Shown: in pieces, positions 47,127 to 55,434 of the stretch
Layout: each line of letters begins with the position of its first letter
Numbering within the stretch: position 1 is the stretch's first letter
Notes under the pieces: generated by a model
Seen by the model: only the letters and a program-made list of their open reading frames with translations
Database searches by the model: none
What the model was told of the DNA's origin: nothing
Program-made: the position numbers and the translations under genes
DNA from: Gottschalkiaceae bacterium SANA
GTDB lineage: Bacteria > Bacillota > Clostridia > Tissierellales > GPF-1
Reading direction: 5' to 3'
Assembly: GCA_036323355.1 (NCBI GenBank)
Contig: AP028876.1
Location: 2,542,001 to 2,606,000 of the forward strand
Length of the DNA stretch: 64,000 bases

Positions 47127-48259
47127 GATTTAACTGGTTTTGGACCCAGGTACTGATAGTAATAGGTCCGAATTCGTCCGTTATACAATTTTCGGTTTCG
47201 AAAAGCTTGAATCCCATAAAGTCGTTCAAAACGCTCTTCCCCTGTGATGATATACTTGGACCACGTTGTGAGCTGTTGGAAAGACAAACCCATCTTGCGA
47301 TACAAGTTTTCTACCTCTTGCTGTTCACCCAATCGCACACCATATGGTGGATTGGTAATAATTACACCATAATCTTCTTGAATATCAACCCCGTCAAACT
47401 CTTGAACACCAAACTCAATGCAGTCATCTACACCCGCATCAATGGCATTTTCCTTGGCAATCTCTACCATGCGTGGGTCTCGATCGTAAGCATAAATTTT
47501 CAACTCTGTATCGTAATCAATCGCTTGGTAGGCTTTTCGCTTGGCTTCTTTCCATACGGAAGCATCCAATATTGGCCACTCTTCCGCTGCAAAACTTCGG
47601 CCCAAACCCGGTGCGATATTCCTTGCGATCATAGCCGCCTCAATAGGAATCGTACCCGATCCGCAAAAAGGATCCAGAAGCACACGGTCCGCCCGCCACA
47701 CCGATAACTTTACCAATGCCGCCGCCAGAGTTTCCTTCATAGGCGCTTCCCCTTGCGTTTGTCGATAGCCGCGCTTGTGAAGTCCAACACCCGATGTATC
47801 CATGGTTAAAGTCGCTCGATCGTTATTGAGGGCAATCTGAATCGAAAAGGGTGCGCCCGATTCTTCAAACCAATCAATTTCATGGTGTTCCTTCATACGA
47901 TCCACAATGGCTTTCTTCACAATAGACTGACAATCCGACACACTCATCAATTGTGATTTCTGTGCCTTGCCTTTCACATGCATTTTGCCCGTTACTGGAA
48001 TCCATTTCTCCCAGGGCAATTCACGCGTTCTTCGATACAATTCGTCGAAAGTTAATGCTGTGAACTCTCCCATTAAAACATGAATTCGGTCTGCCGTGCG
48101 TAACCAAATATTTGAATCAGGGATGGCTGTAAGATCCCCTTCATACAAAATTCTTCCATTCTCTACTTCTATAATCCGATAGCCACGCGCAAGTATTTCT
48201 CGTTTCACAACTGCCTCTAATCCTTGCGGCGCAGTCGCAATTAATTGAATCTTCTCCAT
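47114..48259 (-). CDS. THUMP-domain class I SAM-dependent RNA methyltransferase (RlmL/YpsC-like)
   Basis: 381 residues. N-terminal THUMP domain (about 1-160), then a Rossmann methyltransferase with DPFCGSGTIPIEAA (SAM site) and TNPPYGVRLGE (catalytic NPPY). The family makes m2G in 23S rRNA; the exact site is not deduced. ATG 48259 has GGAGGG; a TTG two codons up is less likely. Confidence 0.9.
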   Translation of the reverse strand: MEKIQLIATAPQGLEAVVKREILARGYRIIEVENGRILYEGDLTAIPDSNIWLRTADRIHVLMGEFTALTFDELYRRTRELPWEKWIPVTGKMHVKGKAQKSQLMSVSDCQSIVKKAIVDRMKEHHEIDWFEESGAPFSIQIALNNDRATLTMDTSGVGLHKRGYRQTQGEAPMKETLAAALVKLSVWRADRVLLDPFCGSGTIPIEAAMIARNIAPGLGRSFAAEEWPILDASVWKEAKRKAYQAIDYDTELKIYAYDRDPRMVEIAKENAIDAGVDDCIEFGVQEFDGVDIQEDYGVIITNPPYGVRLGEQQEVENLYRKMGLSFQQLTTWSKYIITGEERFERLYGIQAFRNRKLYNGRIRTYYYQYLGPKPVKSKEA

Positions 48260-48290
48260 CGCCAACCCTCCTAGTCTCTTTCAGTCTTTC

Positions 48291-48319
48291 ATTATATCCT
48301 TTCCCCAATCATTCGACAA
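48291..48319 (-). promoter_or_regulatory. Promoter for the THUMP methyltransferase gene
   Basis: TTGTCG, 17 bases, TATAAT on the minus strand. Confidence 0.65.
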
Positions 48320-48397
48320 GAAAACTATTTTACCTGTTTATTCCAATCCATTGCGGGTATCCTCTTTAACGGAAAACAATTTAAGGAGGAAATTACT

Positions 48398-48760
48398 ATG
48401 TTGAAAGTACAATCCGGCGATTGGAAAGGTGAAAAACACGTTCCAATCATTCATGCCCCTAAATCAGTAAAAAAAGGCGAGGCCTTTGAACTAAAAGTAA
48501 CCGTTGGCGACGAGATCGCACATCCAAATACTTTGGAGCATCACATTGCATGGTTCAAAGTATACTTTGTTCCTACAGAAGGTAAATTCCCAGTTGAGAT
48601 CGGCAACTTCGAGTTCCGTGCTCACGGTGAAGGCGGCGTTTTTGATGAGCCTCATGCAGCAACAAAGGTTAAATTAGACGGCTCTGGCAGCTTCCATGTT
48701 ATTTCTTACTGCAACATTCATGGAATCTGGGAATCAGAAGCCGACATTACCGTAGAATAA
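48398..48760 (+). CDS. Class II superoxide reductase (neelaredoxin)
   Basis: 120 residues. Reduces superoxide to peroxide without making O2, an anaerobe's defence. Iron ligands: His14 (EKHVP), His42 and His48 (HPNTLEHH), Cys105 and His108 (SYCNIHG); Glu12-Lys13 form the expected gate. It lacks the N-terminal desulforedoxin domain, so it is class II. AAGGAGG precedes the start. A monocistronic unit. Confidence 0.94.
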   Translation: MLKVQSGDWKGEKHVPIIHAPKSVKKGEAFELKVTVGDEIAHPNTLEHHIAWFKVYFVPTEGKFPVEIGNFEFRAHGEGGVFDEPHAATKVKLDGSGSFHVISYCNIHGIWESEADITVE

Positions 48761-48778
48761 AAAAACCTAATCTATAAG

Positions 48779-48806
48779 AAAAGCAGGGCTTGTGCCCTGC
48801 TTTTTC
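48779..48806. terminator. Terminator between superoxide reductase and the small-membrane-protein operon
   Basis: GCAGGGC/GCCCTGC stem with TTGT loop; T-run on the plus side and TTTTCTT on the minus side, so it can serve both convergent units. Confidence 0.88.
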
Positions 48807-48831
48807 TATGCCTCTCACTTTTTCAAAACGC

Positions 48832-49272
48832 TCACTCCACTTTCTTCAACTCAAAATTTTCCACTTCTTCATCCATATCCACAGTTACCGTTACAAGCGC
48901 ATCCTTTCCGGCTTCCATGCCAACGAAACGTTCAAAAACAAACTGCTTTTCATCAATCCACTCTCCCTTGATTTCCAAAGAGCTTCCCCCCAAGGAACCA
49001 GCATCATAGCCCACTTGAAAACGATCCAACGCATTCAAATCAGAGAGTTTTCCTTTATACAGAATTGTCATTTGATAGTATCCATCGGTTTTGACATTTG
49101 TGAAATCCCCTTGATCCCGGAAGATCCACTTCCCCTCTCCCACAAGTTCAGCCGTCCATAACTCCGTCTCCCCAATATAAGTGTAGGTGTAGCGTACCAC
49201 ATCCCGATTCCAGACAAAAACAACAATCGTTATTGCTGCAATCGCAAGCAATATAATCCAAAACTTTTTCAT
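48832..49272 (-). CDS. Unknown protein with one N-terminal membrane helix
   Basis: 146 residues. N-terminal helix (WIILLAIAAITIVVFVW, about 4-22), then a soluble extracytoplasmic domain of mostly beta-type residues (YTYTYIGETELWTAEL; FERFVGMEAGKDALVTVTV). Not recognised as any named family. It overlaps the preceding lipoprotein gene by four bases (ATGA), so the two are translationally coupled. Confidence 0.75.
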   Translation of the reverse strand: MKKFWIILLAIAAITIVVFVWNRDVVRYTYTYIGETELWTAELVGEGKWIFRDQGDFTNVKTDGYYQMTILYKGKLSDLNALDRFQVGYDAGSLGGSSLEIKGEWIDEKQFVFERFVGMEAGKDALVTVTVDMDEEVENFELKKVE

Positions 49273-49508
49273 GCCGCTCTCCCTTTCAGCCATTCAGCCC
49301 GCACCGAGCGAGAAATTAAACCATAAATCACAGCTAAGCCCGCCTCCAGATAGACTTTGGTCCATTCTATGAAATCCGGCAATTTAGACACTTCTGCTAC
49401 TTCCCGTTCACTTGCTACAGGTGTTTCCGATGAAGCAGGCAATTCTGACTGACAACCTGCCATAAGCAAAACAAAAAATAATCCAAAGAATATAATGATT
49501 CGCTTCAT
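49269..49508 (-). CDS. Small predicted lipoprotein, unknown
   Basis: 79 residues. Signal peptide with lipobox LMAGC (Cys19), a Ser/Glu-rich spacer, and a second hydrophobic segment near the C-terminus (LEAGLAVIYGLIS). Function not recognised. Middle gene of a three-gene operon with ATGA overlaps at both ends. Confidence 0.75.
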   Translation of the reverse strand: MKRIIIFFGLFFVLLMAGCQSELPASSETPVASEREVAEVSKLPDFIEWTKVYLEAGLAVIYGLISRSVRAEWLKGRAA

Positions 49509-49819
49509 TGCTCCTCCATCCGATCTTCCTTAGAGTTTCCTTGAAGCCGTTTAATCGTCTTATAGATTCCAGTCAACAATGTACCGTAAATAACGACGTG
49601 CATCATCAAAGGAATAATCGTAAAAAAAACAAATAGGAACTTCATAAATGTTTCATGCTCCCAAAGGCTGGTCCTTGGCATTACAAACTGAGAAAGAATC
49701 ATGATATAGCAAAAATAAAATGTCAGCATCGCAAATGAAGCAAAAAACAAACGAATTTCTTTGTATGCCCTGCCCCGCCAACAAATCACCATTCCAATAA
49801 TTCCTGCTATCAGTTCCAT
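49505..49819 (-). CDS. Unknown integral membrane protein
   Basis: 104 residues, three hydrophobic segments (ELIAGIIGMVICW; FFASFAMLTFYFCYIMIL; FLFVFFTIIPLMMHVVIYG). First gene of the operon; ATG 49819 has AAGGAGG. No family recognised. The IS110 element lies just upstream and may have cut it from its original promoter. Confidence 0.72.
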   Translation of the reverse strand: MELIAGIIGMVICWRGRAYKEIRLFFASFAMLTFYFCYIMILSQFVMPRTSLWEHETFMKFLFVFFTIIPLMMHVVIYGTLLTGIYKTIKRLQGNSKEDRMEEQ

Positions 49820-49854
49820 GGTTTCCTCCTTGTATAGTGAACTTGTAGTCAAAC

Positions 49855-49880
49855 TACGAGTTCAAGATTTTTTCTTATAT
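49855..49880. repeat. Inverted repeat next to the IS110 left end
   Basis: GAACTTGTAGT, three bases, ACTACGAGTTC: 11-bp arms with one wobble position, followed by a T-run on the plus strand. Could be a terminator-like hairpin or a structural mark near the insertion site. Confidence 0.5.
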
Positions 49881-49908
49881 ACTGAATATAGTGTTGTGGA
49901 TTGGTGTG

Positions 49909-50065
49909 TTCTCCTATAGCTTTGACTATTTTTTTAAGGCTCCAACCACATATCTATGTTCTTTTGTTTATGAGTTAGATAACGCTAGACGTTTTATCTC
50001 GGGCAAGGATACATAACATAGAATCATGTGGAACCACAACTCAAATAATGAAAGGATGTGTTTTT
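49909..50065 (+). ncRNA. Possible bridge RNA region of the IS110 element
   Basis: Non-coding stretch upstream of the transposase, the place where IS110-group elements encode the bipartite bridge RNA that guides target and donor choice. It can form hairpins such as GTGG-AA-CCAC near 50030. CCACAAC at 50034-50040 is complementary to GTTGTGG at 49893-49899, immediately outside the candidate core. Extent and fold not established. Confidence 0.4.
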
Positions 50066-51232
50066 ATGATTTATGTTGGCATCGATGTTGCCAAAGACAA
50101 GCACGATTGCTTTATCGTAAACTCGGATGGTGAAGTTATCAAAGATGTTTTTACTTTCAAGAACAATTTGGAAGGTTTCACGCAGTTTTTCTCTGCGATC
50201 CCCGATGTTCCTTTGGACAAAATAAAGGTGGGACTAGAAGCTACTGGTCATTACAGCATTAATCTCACGAATTTCATTAGCAATCATCACCTACCACTAG
50301 TAATTCTCAATCCGCTTCAAACCAACCTTTTCAGAAAAGCTCAAACGCTTAGAAAAAGCAAAACGGACAAGATCGATGCTAAACTTATCGCTTTAATGTT
50401 GCAAACGGGTAACTTCGAATCCCACACAAATTTATCATATCATCTGGCAGAATTAAAGTCACTCACTCGACATAAATCTAGAATTAAAGAAAATCTCTCC
50501 AAGTATAAAATTTCACTGGTACGAATGACAGATATTATGTTTCCAGAACTTGCTTCGGTTGTTTATTCGATCAATCAAACGTCGACCTATGCGATTCTAA
50601 GAGCTTTCCCGTCTACACAAGCGATTGCTTCTGCTCACCTTACCAAACTCACAACCCTACTGCATCATGCGTCTCATGGCAAATATGGCAAAATTAAGGC
50701 ACTTGAAATCCGACAAGCTGCGAGAATATCCATTGGCTCTGAGAGCCGTGCACTCAGCTTTGAACTCATCCAGATCGTGCACTTTATCGAATACTACAAG
50801 CAAGAAATTGCTCAGATTGATAAAGAGATCAAATCTATCATGGATGAATTGGAAAGCCCGATCCTGAGCTTCCCAGGTATCTCTTATGGATTGGGATCTG
50901 TCATCCTAGCTGAGGTTGGCGATATTCGAAGATTCTCTTCTCCAGCTAAGCTGCTAGCCTTTGCTGGTCTGGAGCCCTCCACTCATGAATCAGGAAAATT
51001 TGTGGGATCGAACATGAGAATGGTAAAACGCGGGTCACCATATTTGCGATGGGCACTTCTTGAAGCTGCTAGACTCGTTGCTATGAGAGACCAAACTTTT
51101 AAAGACTATTATCAGAAAAAGAAAGCTGAAGGTAAGCATCATTATGTTGCTCTGTCTCATGTCGCAAAAAAACTTGTCCGTGTTCTTTACCACATTTTAG
51201 TCAATAATCTAACTTTTCAACCTCAAATTTAG
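50066..51232 (+). CDS. IS110-family transposase (DEDD recombinase)
   Basis: 388 residues. N-terminal RuvC-like domain with the DEDD set: Asp7 (YVGIDVAKDKHD), Glu58 (GLEATGHY), Asp101 and Asp104 (TDKIDAKLIA). C-terminal Transposase_20 domain with SFPGISYGLGSVILAEVG and the conserved Ser-containing FVGSNMRMVKRGSPYLR region. The frame is intact, so it may be active. ATG 50066 (AAAGGAT upstream). Confidence 0.92.
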   Translation: MIYVGIDVAKDKHDCFIVNSDGEVIKDVFTFKNNLEGFTQFFSAIPDVPLDKIKVGLEATGHYSINLTNFISNHHLPLVILNPLQTNLFRKAQTLRKSKTDKIDAKLIALMLQTGNFESHTNLSYHLAELKSLTRHKSRIKENLSKYKISLVRMTDIMFPELASVVYSINQTSTYAILRAFPSTQAIASAHLTKLTTLLHHASHGKYGKIKALEIRQAARISIGSESRALSFELIQIVHFIEYYKQEIAQIDKEIKSIMDELESPILSFPGISYGLGSVILAEVGDIRRFSSPAKLLAFAGLEPSTHESGKFVGSNMRMVKRGSPYLRWALLEAARLVAMRDQTFKDYYQKKKAEGKHHYVALSHVAKKLVRVLYHILVNNLTFQPQI

Positions 51233-51287
51233 TTATACCCATCGTCAATCTCATCCAGGAGTAGTTTGCTACTTCTAATTTGGTGTG

Positions 51288-51540
51288 CAAATTTTCTTGT
51301 TTCAATTCTTATGATAAATTACTCGAATTCTACTTGACTTCATATAGTTAGTCTTGATTTCCATCTATTTCAAGTATATCATTTTTACAATCATTTCAAC
51401 GTTATTCATTTTAATGACCCTATTAATTCAATTTTCATTTACATATATCTCAACTAGCTTAATTATTGTTTACTAGCTAGGTGGTTTCTCTAATCGTTTG
51501 TATAGATTCTAGTGTCCTCTCTTTTGTTTGAATCTAATCC
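51288..51540. other. AT-rich gap between IS110 and the tyrS leader
   Basis: About 250 bases, clearly more AT-rich than the surroundings, with no gene. TGATATACT on the minus strand (51381-51373) resembles an extended -10 and could be the original promoter of the small-membrane-protein operon, now separated by the IS. Nothing else supported. Confidence 0.4.
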
Positions 51541-51544
51541 ATCC

Positions 51545-51573
51545 TTGACAATTGTTCTCCCTTTCAGTAAGAT
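51545..51573 (+). promoter_or_regulatory. Promoter for the tyrS T-box transcript
   Basis: TTGACA at 51545-51550, 17 bases, TAAGAT at 51568-51573. Confidence 0.85.
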
Positions 51574-51579
51574 GTGGAT

Positions 51580-51794
51580 AGATTCATAGTGCCAGTGAAA
51601 GCCAATAGTAGCAACGCAGATTGCTGATAGAGAGTCGATGGGTGGTGAAAATCGATACAAGCTGCGTGAGCCAAGTACATGGTTGGAGGTTCTTTTAGAC
51701 GTTTCCCTCGTTACGGGTTTGAGGCAGACTTCGGTTTGTAAATAAAGGTGGTACCACGGTTCGATTCGTCCTTTGACGAATGCGAGCTTTTTTT
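51580..51794 (+). promoter_or_regulatory. Tyrosine T-box riboswitch
   Basis: Leader that senses uncharged tRNA-Tyr. Stem I carries an AGAGAG motif (51629-51634), GGTGGTGAAAA, and pairing ACGCAG/CTGCGT; the specifier TAC (Tyr) is at 51676-51678 in CCAAGTACATGG. The T-box core AAAGGTGGTACCACGG is at 51744-51759. The terminator (GTTCGATTCGTC arm against GACGAAT and CGAGC, then T7) spans 51759-51794. Uncharged tRNA would favour the antiterminator and tyrS expression. Confidence 0.93.
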
Positions 51795-51829
51795 ATACAA
51801 AATTTTAGAAAATCGAAAGGAGAACAATC

Positions 51830-53056
51830 ATGAAACGAAACGTTTATGACGTATTGATGGAACGCGGATTTATCGAGCAAGTGACTCATGAAACAGAAGT
51901 GCGCGAAATGCTTGAAAAGGAGAGTTCCACTTTTTATATTGGCTTTGACGCTACCGCTGACAGCCTTCATGTTGGACACTTTTTAACCATTATGGCTATG
52001 GCGCATATGCAACAATACGGCCATCGCCCCATCGCTTTGATCGGTGGAGGAACCACCATGGTGGGTGACCCAACAGGAAAAACAGATATGCGAAAAATGA
52101 TGACTAAGGAGACCATTGCAGAGAATGCAGAATGCTTCAAAAAGCAATTGTCTCGCTTTATCGATTTTAAAGATGGAAAAGCGATTATGGCAAACAATGC
52201 CGACTGGCTGCTGCATCTCAATTACATTGAATTCCTTCGCGAAATTGGCGTACATTTCTCTGTAAACCGCATGCTGAGCGCAGAAAGCTACAAGCAGCGT
52301 ATGGAGAAAGGCTTGACCTTCTTGGAGTTCAACTACATGATTATGCAGTCTTACGACTTCCTGGAACTCAATCGCAGATACAATTGTAACTTACAATTAG
52401 GTGGAAACGATCAATGGTCCAATATCATCGGCGGCGTTAATCTAATCCGCAAGACTGAACAAAAACCAGCCTTTGGCTTAACATTCACTTTGCTAACCAA
52501 CTCGGAAGGCAAGAAAATGGGCAAAACAGAAGGCGGAGCAGTTTGGCTAGATGCCAACAAAACTTCTCCATACGACTTCTTCCAATACTGGCGAAATGTT
52601 GCCGACAACGATGTAGAACGTTGCCTGGCGCTATTAACATTCTTGCCTATGGATGAAGTTAGACGCCTAGGTGCCCTTGAAGATTCCGCCATCAATGAAG
52701 CCAAAGAAATCTTGGCTTTTGAAGTGACCAAGAATGTACATGGTGAAGAAGCGGCTACTAAGGCAAGAGAAGCAGCCCGCGCTTTATTTGCCGGTGGCAG
52801 CGACAAAACTGATATGCCAACCACACAAATGGATGCGGCACGATTTGAAGAAGGCATTGGCCTCTTGGCTTTGCTGACTGAACTCGGCTTAACAGCATCC
52901 AATGGCGAAGCTCGACGATTGGTACAGCAAGGCGGTGTTACCATGAATGATGTCAAGATGACCGACTTCCGTCACACCGTTGTTCAAGCGGACTTTGTCG
53001 ATGGTGAATTGATCCTGAAAAAAGGGAAGAAGAAATTCCATCGCATCACCCTATAG
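51830..53056 (+). CDS. tyrS: Tyrosyl-tRNA synthetase
   Basis: 408 residues, class I. HIGH-type signature is HVGHF in [16 protein letters not shown]-type loop is KMGKT, and an S4 RNA-binding domain closes the protein. This is the long TyrRS (TyrZ-like) type. AAAGGAG precedes the ATG. Controlled by the upstream T-box; ends in a strong terminator. Confidence 0.97.
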   Translation: MKRNVYDVLMERGFIEQVTHETEVREMLEKESSTFYIGFDATADSLHVGHFLTIMAMAHMQQYGHRPIALIGGGTTMVGDPTGKTDMRKMMTKETIAENAECFKKQLSRFIDFKDGKAIMANNADWLLHLNYIEFLREIGVHFSVNRMLSAESYKQRMEKGLTFLEFNYMIMQSYDFLELNRRYNCNLQLGGNDQWSNIIGGVNLIRKTEQKPAFGLTFTLLTNSEGKKMGKTEGGAVWLDANKTSPYDFFQYWRNVADNDVERCLALLTFLPMDEVRRLGALEDSAINEAKEILAFEVTKNVHGEEAATKAREAARALFAGGSDKTDMPTTQMDAARFEEGIGLLALLTELGLTASNGEARRLVQQGGVTMNDVKMTDFRHTVVQADFVDGELILKKGKKKFHRITL

Positions 53057-53066
53057 AATAATGATC

Positions 53067-53105
53067 AAATAGGACACCGAAATCATTCGGTGTCCTATTT
53101 CTTTA
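53067..53105 (+). terminator. Terminator of tyrS
   Basis: AATAGGACACCGAA and its complement form a 14-bp perfect stem with ATCA loop, then TCTTT. Confidence 0.88.
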
Positions 53106-53152
53106 TGTCATCTGCTCACGGACGATTGTATGAAGTAACCACCTAATTGTCC

Positions 53153-53181
53153 TTGACCATTTTACGTTTCCGTAATATACT
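53153..53181 (+). promoter_or_regulatory. Promoter of metY-metA
   Basis: TTGACC at 53153-53158, 17 bases, TATACT at 53176-53181. The remaining leader is under 40 bases, so no SAM riboswitch or T-box fits. Confidence 0.75.
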
Positions 53182-53220
53182 TCTACTAATATCCAAAAAT
53201 ATGATAAGGAGGAGAAATCA

Positions 53221-54489
53221 ATGGCGTACAAAAAAGAAACACAATGTATCCACGGCGGCTATCAACCAAGTGAAGGGGAACCGCAAGTCATGCCCCTCGC
53301 ACAAAGCACCACCTATCGTTACTACGACAGCGACTTTGTCGGCAAATTATTCGATTTGGAGGCCGAAGGGCATATGTACTCCAGAATTTCGAATCCGACC
53401 GTATCCGCAACCGAAAAGAAGATCAACACATTAGAAGGTGGTGTTGGCGCCCTTTGCGTTTCCAGCGGACAGGCAGCTACAACCACAGCCCTTCTGAATA
53501 TTTGTGAATCCGGCGACCATGTGATCGCTGCCTGCAACATCTATGGCGGCACATACAATCTGCTGGGATTTACCTTTAAAAAGTTTAATATCGATGTGAC
53601 TTTTATCGAGCCTACGGATTCGAAAGAGGCAATTTTGGCGGCAGCCACACCCAACACCAAGGCGATTTTCACTGAAAGCCTGAGCAATCCATCAACGAGC
53701 GTGTTGGATTTTGAAAAATTCTCGGCGATTGCCAAAGAACTGAATGTCCCATTGCTTGTAGATAACACCCTGGCAACCCCCTATCTTTGCCGTCCCTTGG
53801 ACCATGGTGCTGATATTGTTATTCATTCGGCTACCAAATTCCTAGACGGTCACGCAGCCATCGTTGGCGGTGTAATCATCGATGGTGGAACATTCAACTG
53901 GGATAATGGAAAATATCCAAGTTTAGTGGATCCTGATCCGAGCTACCATGGTATTTCTTATACAGAGCAATTCAAGGAAGCGGCCTATATTGTCAAAGCA
54001 CGAACCCATCTTCTGCGAGATCTGGGCATGACTATGAGCGCTTTCAATGCCTATTGGCTCCATCACTCCATTGAAACCCTGCATGTGCGCATGGATCGCC
54101 ATTGCGAAAACAGCCAGGCCATTGCTTCATTTTTAGAGGCGCATCCAAATGTTGACTGGGTACGCTACCCCGGTTTAATATCCAGCCCTGATTATGACTT
54201 GGCACAAAAATATATACCTAAAGCCGGTGCTGTTATGACCTTCGGTGTCAAGGGCGGCCGTGATGCAGCAGCTGCCTTTATCGACAACCTGAAACTTTGC
54301 TCTTTGGTTGTTCATGTAGGAGATTTGCGGACTTCCGTCCTTCATCCAGCCAGCATGACCCATCGACAAATGTCCGCTCAAGCCTTAGAATCCGCTGGCG
54401 TCAAGCCTGAAATGGTTCGGATAAGCGTTGGCTTAGAGAATGTTGACGATATCATTGAAGACCTGACACAAGCACTAGAGGAGGTCTAA
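53221..54489 (+). CDS. metY: O-acetylhomoserine sulfhydrylase (MetY family)
   Basis: 422 residues, PLP fold type I Cys/Met metabolism enzyme. PLP Lys206 in HSATKFLDGH; YSRISNPT and the SSGQAA block are present. It would make homocysteine from O-acetylhomoserine and sulfide. Length and the insertion after the PLP lysine (IIDGGTFNW) favour MetY over cystathionine gamma-synthase. One base separates it from metA. Confidence 0.9.
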   Translation: MAYKKETQCIHGGYQPSEGEPQVMPLAQSTTYRYYDSDFVGKLFDLEAEGHMYSRISNPTVSATEKKINTLEGGVGALCVSSGQAATTTALLNICESGDHVIAACNIYGGTYNLLGFTFKKFNIDVTFIEPTDSKEAILAAATPNTKAIFTESLSNPSTSVLDFEKFSAIAKELNVPLLVDNTLATPYLCRPLDHGADIVIHSATKFLDGHAAIVGGVIIDGGTFNWDNGKYPSLVDPDPSYHGISYTEQFKEAAYIVKARTHLLRDLGMTMSAFNAYWLHHSIETLHVRMDRHCENSQAIASFLEAHPNVDWVRYPGLISSPDYDLAQKYIPKAGAVMTFGVKGGRDAAAAFIDNLKLCSLVVHVGDLRTSVLHPASMTHRQMSAQALESAGVKPEMVRISVGLENVDDIIEDLTQALEEV

Positions 54490-54490
54490 A

Positions 54491-55399
54491 ATGCCCATTA
54501 TCGTCCATCGCGACTTGCCTGCCTATCAAACCCTCCTACGGGAGAAGGTTTTTGTTATGCGGGAAGCACGAGCGATCAAGCAGGATATTCGACCCCTTCG
54601 CATTGGACTCTTAAATCTAATGCCGACAAAAATTGCAACCGAAACGCAGATCGCACGAATTTTATCCAACACGCCGCTGCAGGTGGAATTGATTTTAATT
54701 CAAATGGAGAGTTATCAGCCCAAGAATACGGATGGCACCCATCTGTCGAACTTCTACTGCTCCTTTTCGGATGCCATGAAGATCGGACTCGACGGAATGA
54801 TCATTACAGGTGCACCGGTAGAGACCCTTCCCTTCGAAAAGGTTGCTTACTGGAAGGAACTTGAGCAAATTATGCAATATGCAGAAGAACAGGTCACCTC
54901 GACCTTGCATATCTGCTGGGGTGCCCAGGCAGGCTTGTACTACCATCATGGAATCGATAAGCAGGCTCTTTCAAAAAAACGGTTTGGTGTATTCAGCCAC
55001 CGTGTTGCAGATCCAACCTGTCTTTTGTTCCGTGGCTTTGATGACCGCTATGCCTGTCCCCATTCCAGGCATACAGAAGTCCCCCTTGAAGCGATTCAAG
55101 CGAACGAACACCTTCGGGTCTTGTCAGTCTCCGATGAAGCGGGTGTCAACATCGTCAGCACGACGAATCTCAATCAGATTTATGTCTTCGGTCATATGGA
55201 ATATGACGCCGATACCTTGCGTTCCGAATATCAACGCGACATCGACAAGGGCATGAAAATTGATGTGCCTGCTCACTATTTTGTAAACGATGATCCCTCT
55301 CAAGAGGTAATCGTTAATTGGCGAAGCACAGCCCATCTATTCTACGCCAATTGGCTGAATCTCGTTTACCAAAAGACCCCATATGTTTTAACACCATAA
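54491..55399 (+). CDS. metA: Homoserine O-acetyltransferase (MetA family)
   Basis: 302 residues. Catalytic Cys142 in HICWGAQAG, and HMEYD with His and Glu. Residue 111 in GAPVE is Glu, which in this family is known to specify acetyl-CoA instead of succinyl-CoA (Gly there). This fits MetY next door, giving a direct sulfhydrylation route to homocysteine. GAGGTC-type site overlaps the end of metY. Confidence 0.93.
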   Translation: MPIIVHRDLPAYQTLLREKVFVMREARAIKQDIRPLRIGLLNLMPTKIATETQIARILSNTPLQVELILIQMESYQPKNTDGTHLSNFYCSFSDAMKIGLDGMIITGAPVETLPFEKVAYWKELEQIMQYAEEQVTSTLHICWGAQAGLYYHHGIDKQALSKKRFGVFSHRVADPTCLLFRGFDDRYACPHSRHTEVPLEAIQANEHLRVLSVSDEAGVNIVSTTNLNQIYVFGHMEYDADTLRSEYQRDIDKGMKIDVPAHYFVNDDPSQEVIVNWRSTAHLFYANWLNLVYQKTPYVLTP

Positions 55400-55401
55400 A
55401 A

Positions 55402-55434
55402 AAAGAGCTTGATGTCTTTGACATCAGGCTCTTT
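55402..55434. terminator. Bidirectional terminator, metA / GH130 gene
   Basis: AAAGAGC and TGATGTC arms with their complements and a three-base loop; flanked by A-run and T-run, between two convergent stops. Confidence 0.9.

Larger units (their letters stand above)
49901..51287 (+). mobile_element. IS110-family insertion sequence, about 1.38 kb
   Basis: One transposase gene with a 157-base 5' non-coding part and a 48-base 3' part. The octamer TTGGTGTG occurs at 49901-49908 and again at 51280-51287, giving a length (1379 bp between copies) typical of the family; IS110 elements leave a duplicated core rather than inverted repeats. Boundaries are therefore inferred, not proven. The neighbouring DNA is AT-rich. 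Confidence 0.65.

Noticed and set aside
48790-49161. Plus-strand frame opposite the 146-aa membrane-anchored protein
   Set aside because: The minus frame has a ribosome site, a membrane helix and ATGA coupling; the plus frame has none and begins inside a terminator.
49901-49950. Junction promoter across the IS110 circle (-35 in right end, -10 in left end)
   Set aside because: Joining the two ends in silico gave no hexamer pair of good quality at 16-18 bases.
52411-52956. Minus-strand open frame of 181 codons
   Set aside because: Antisense to tyrS; no start signals.
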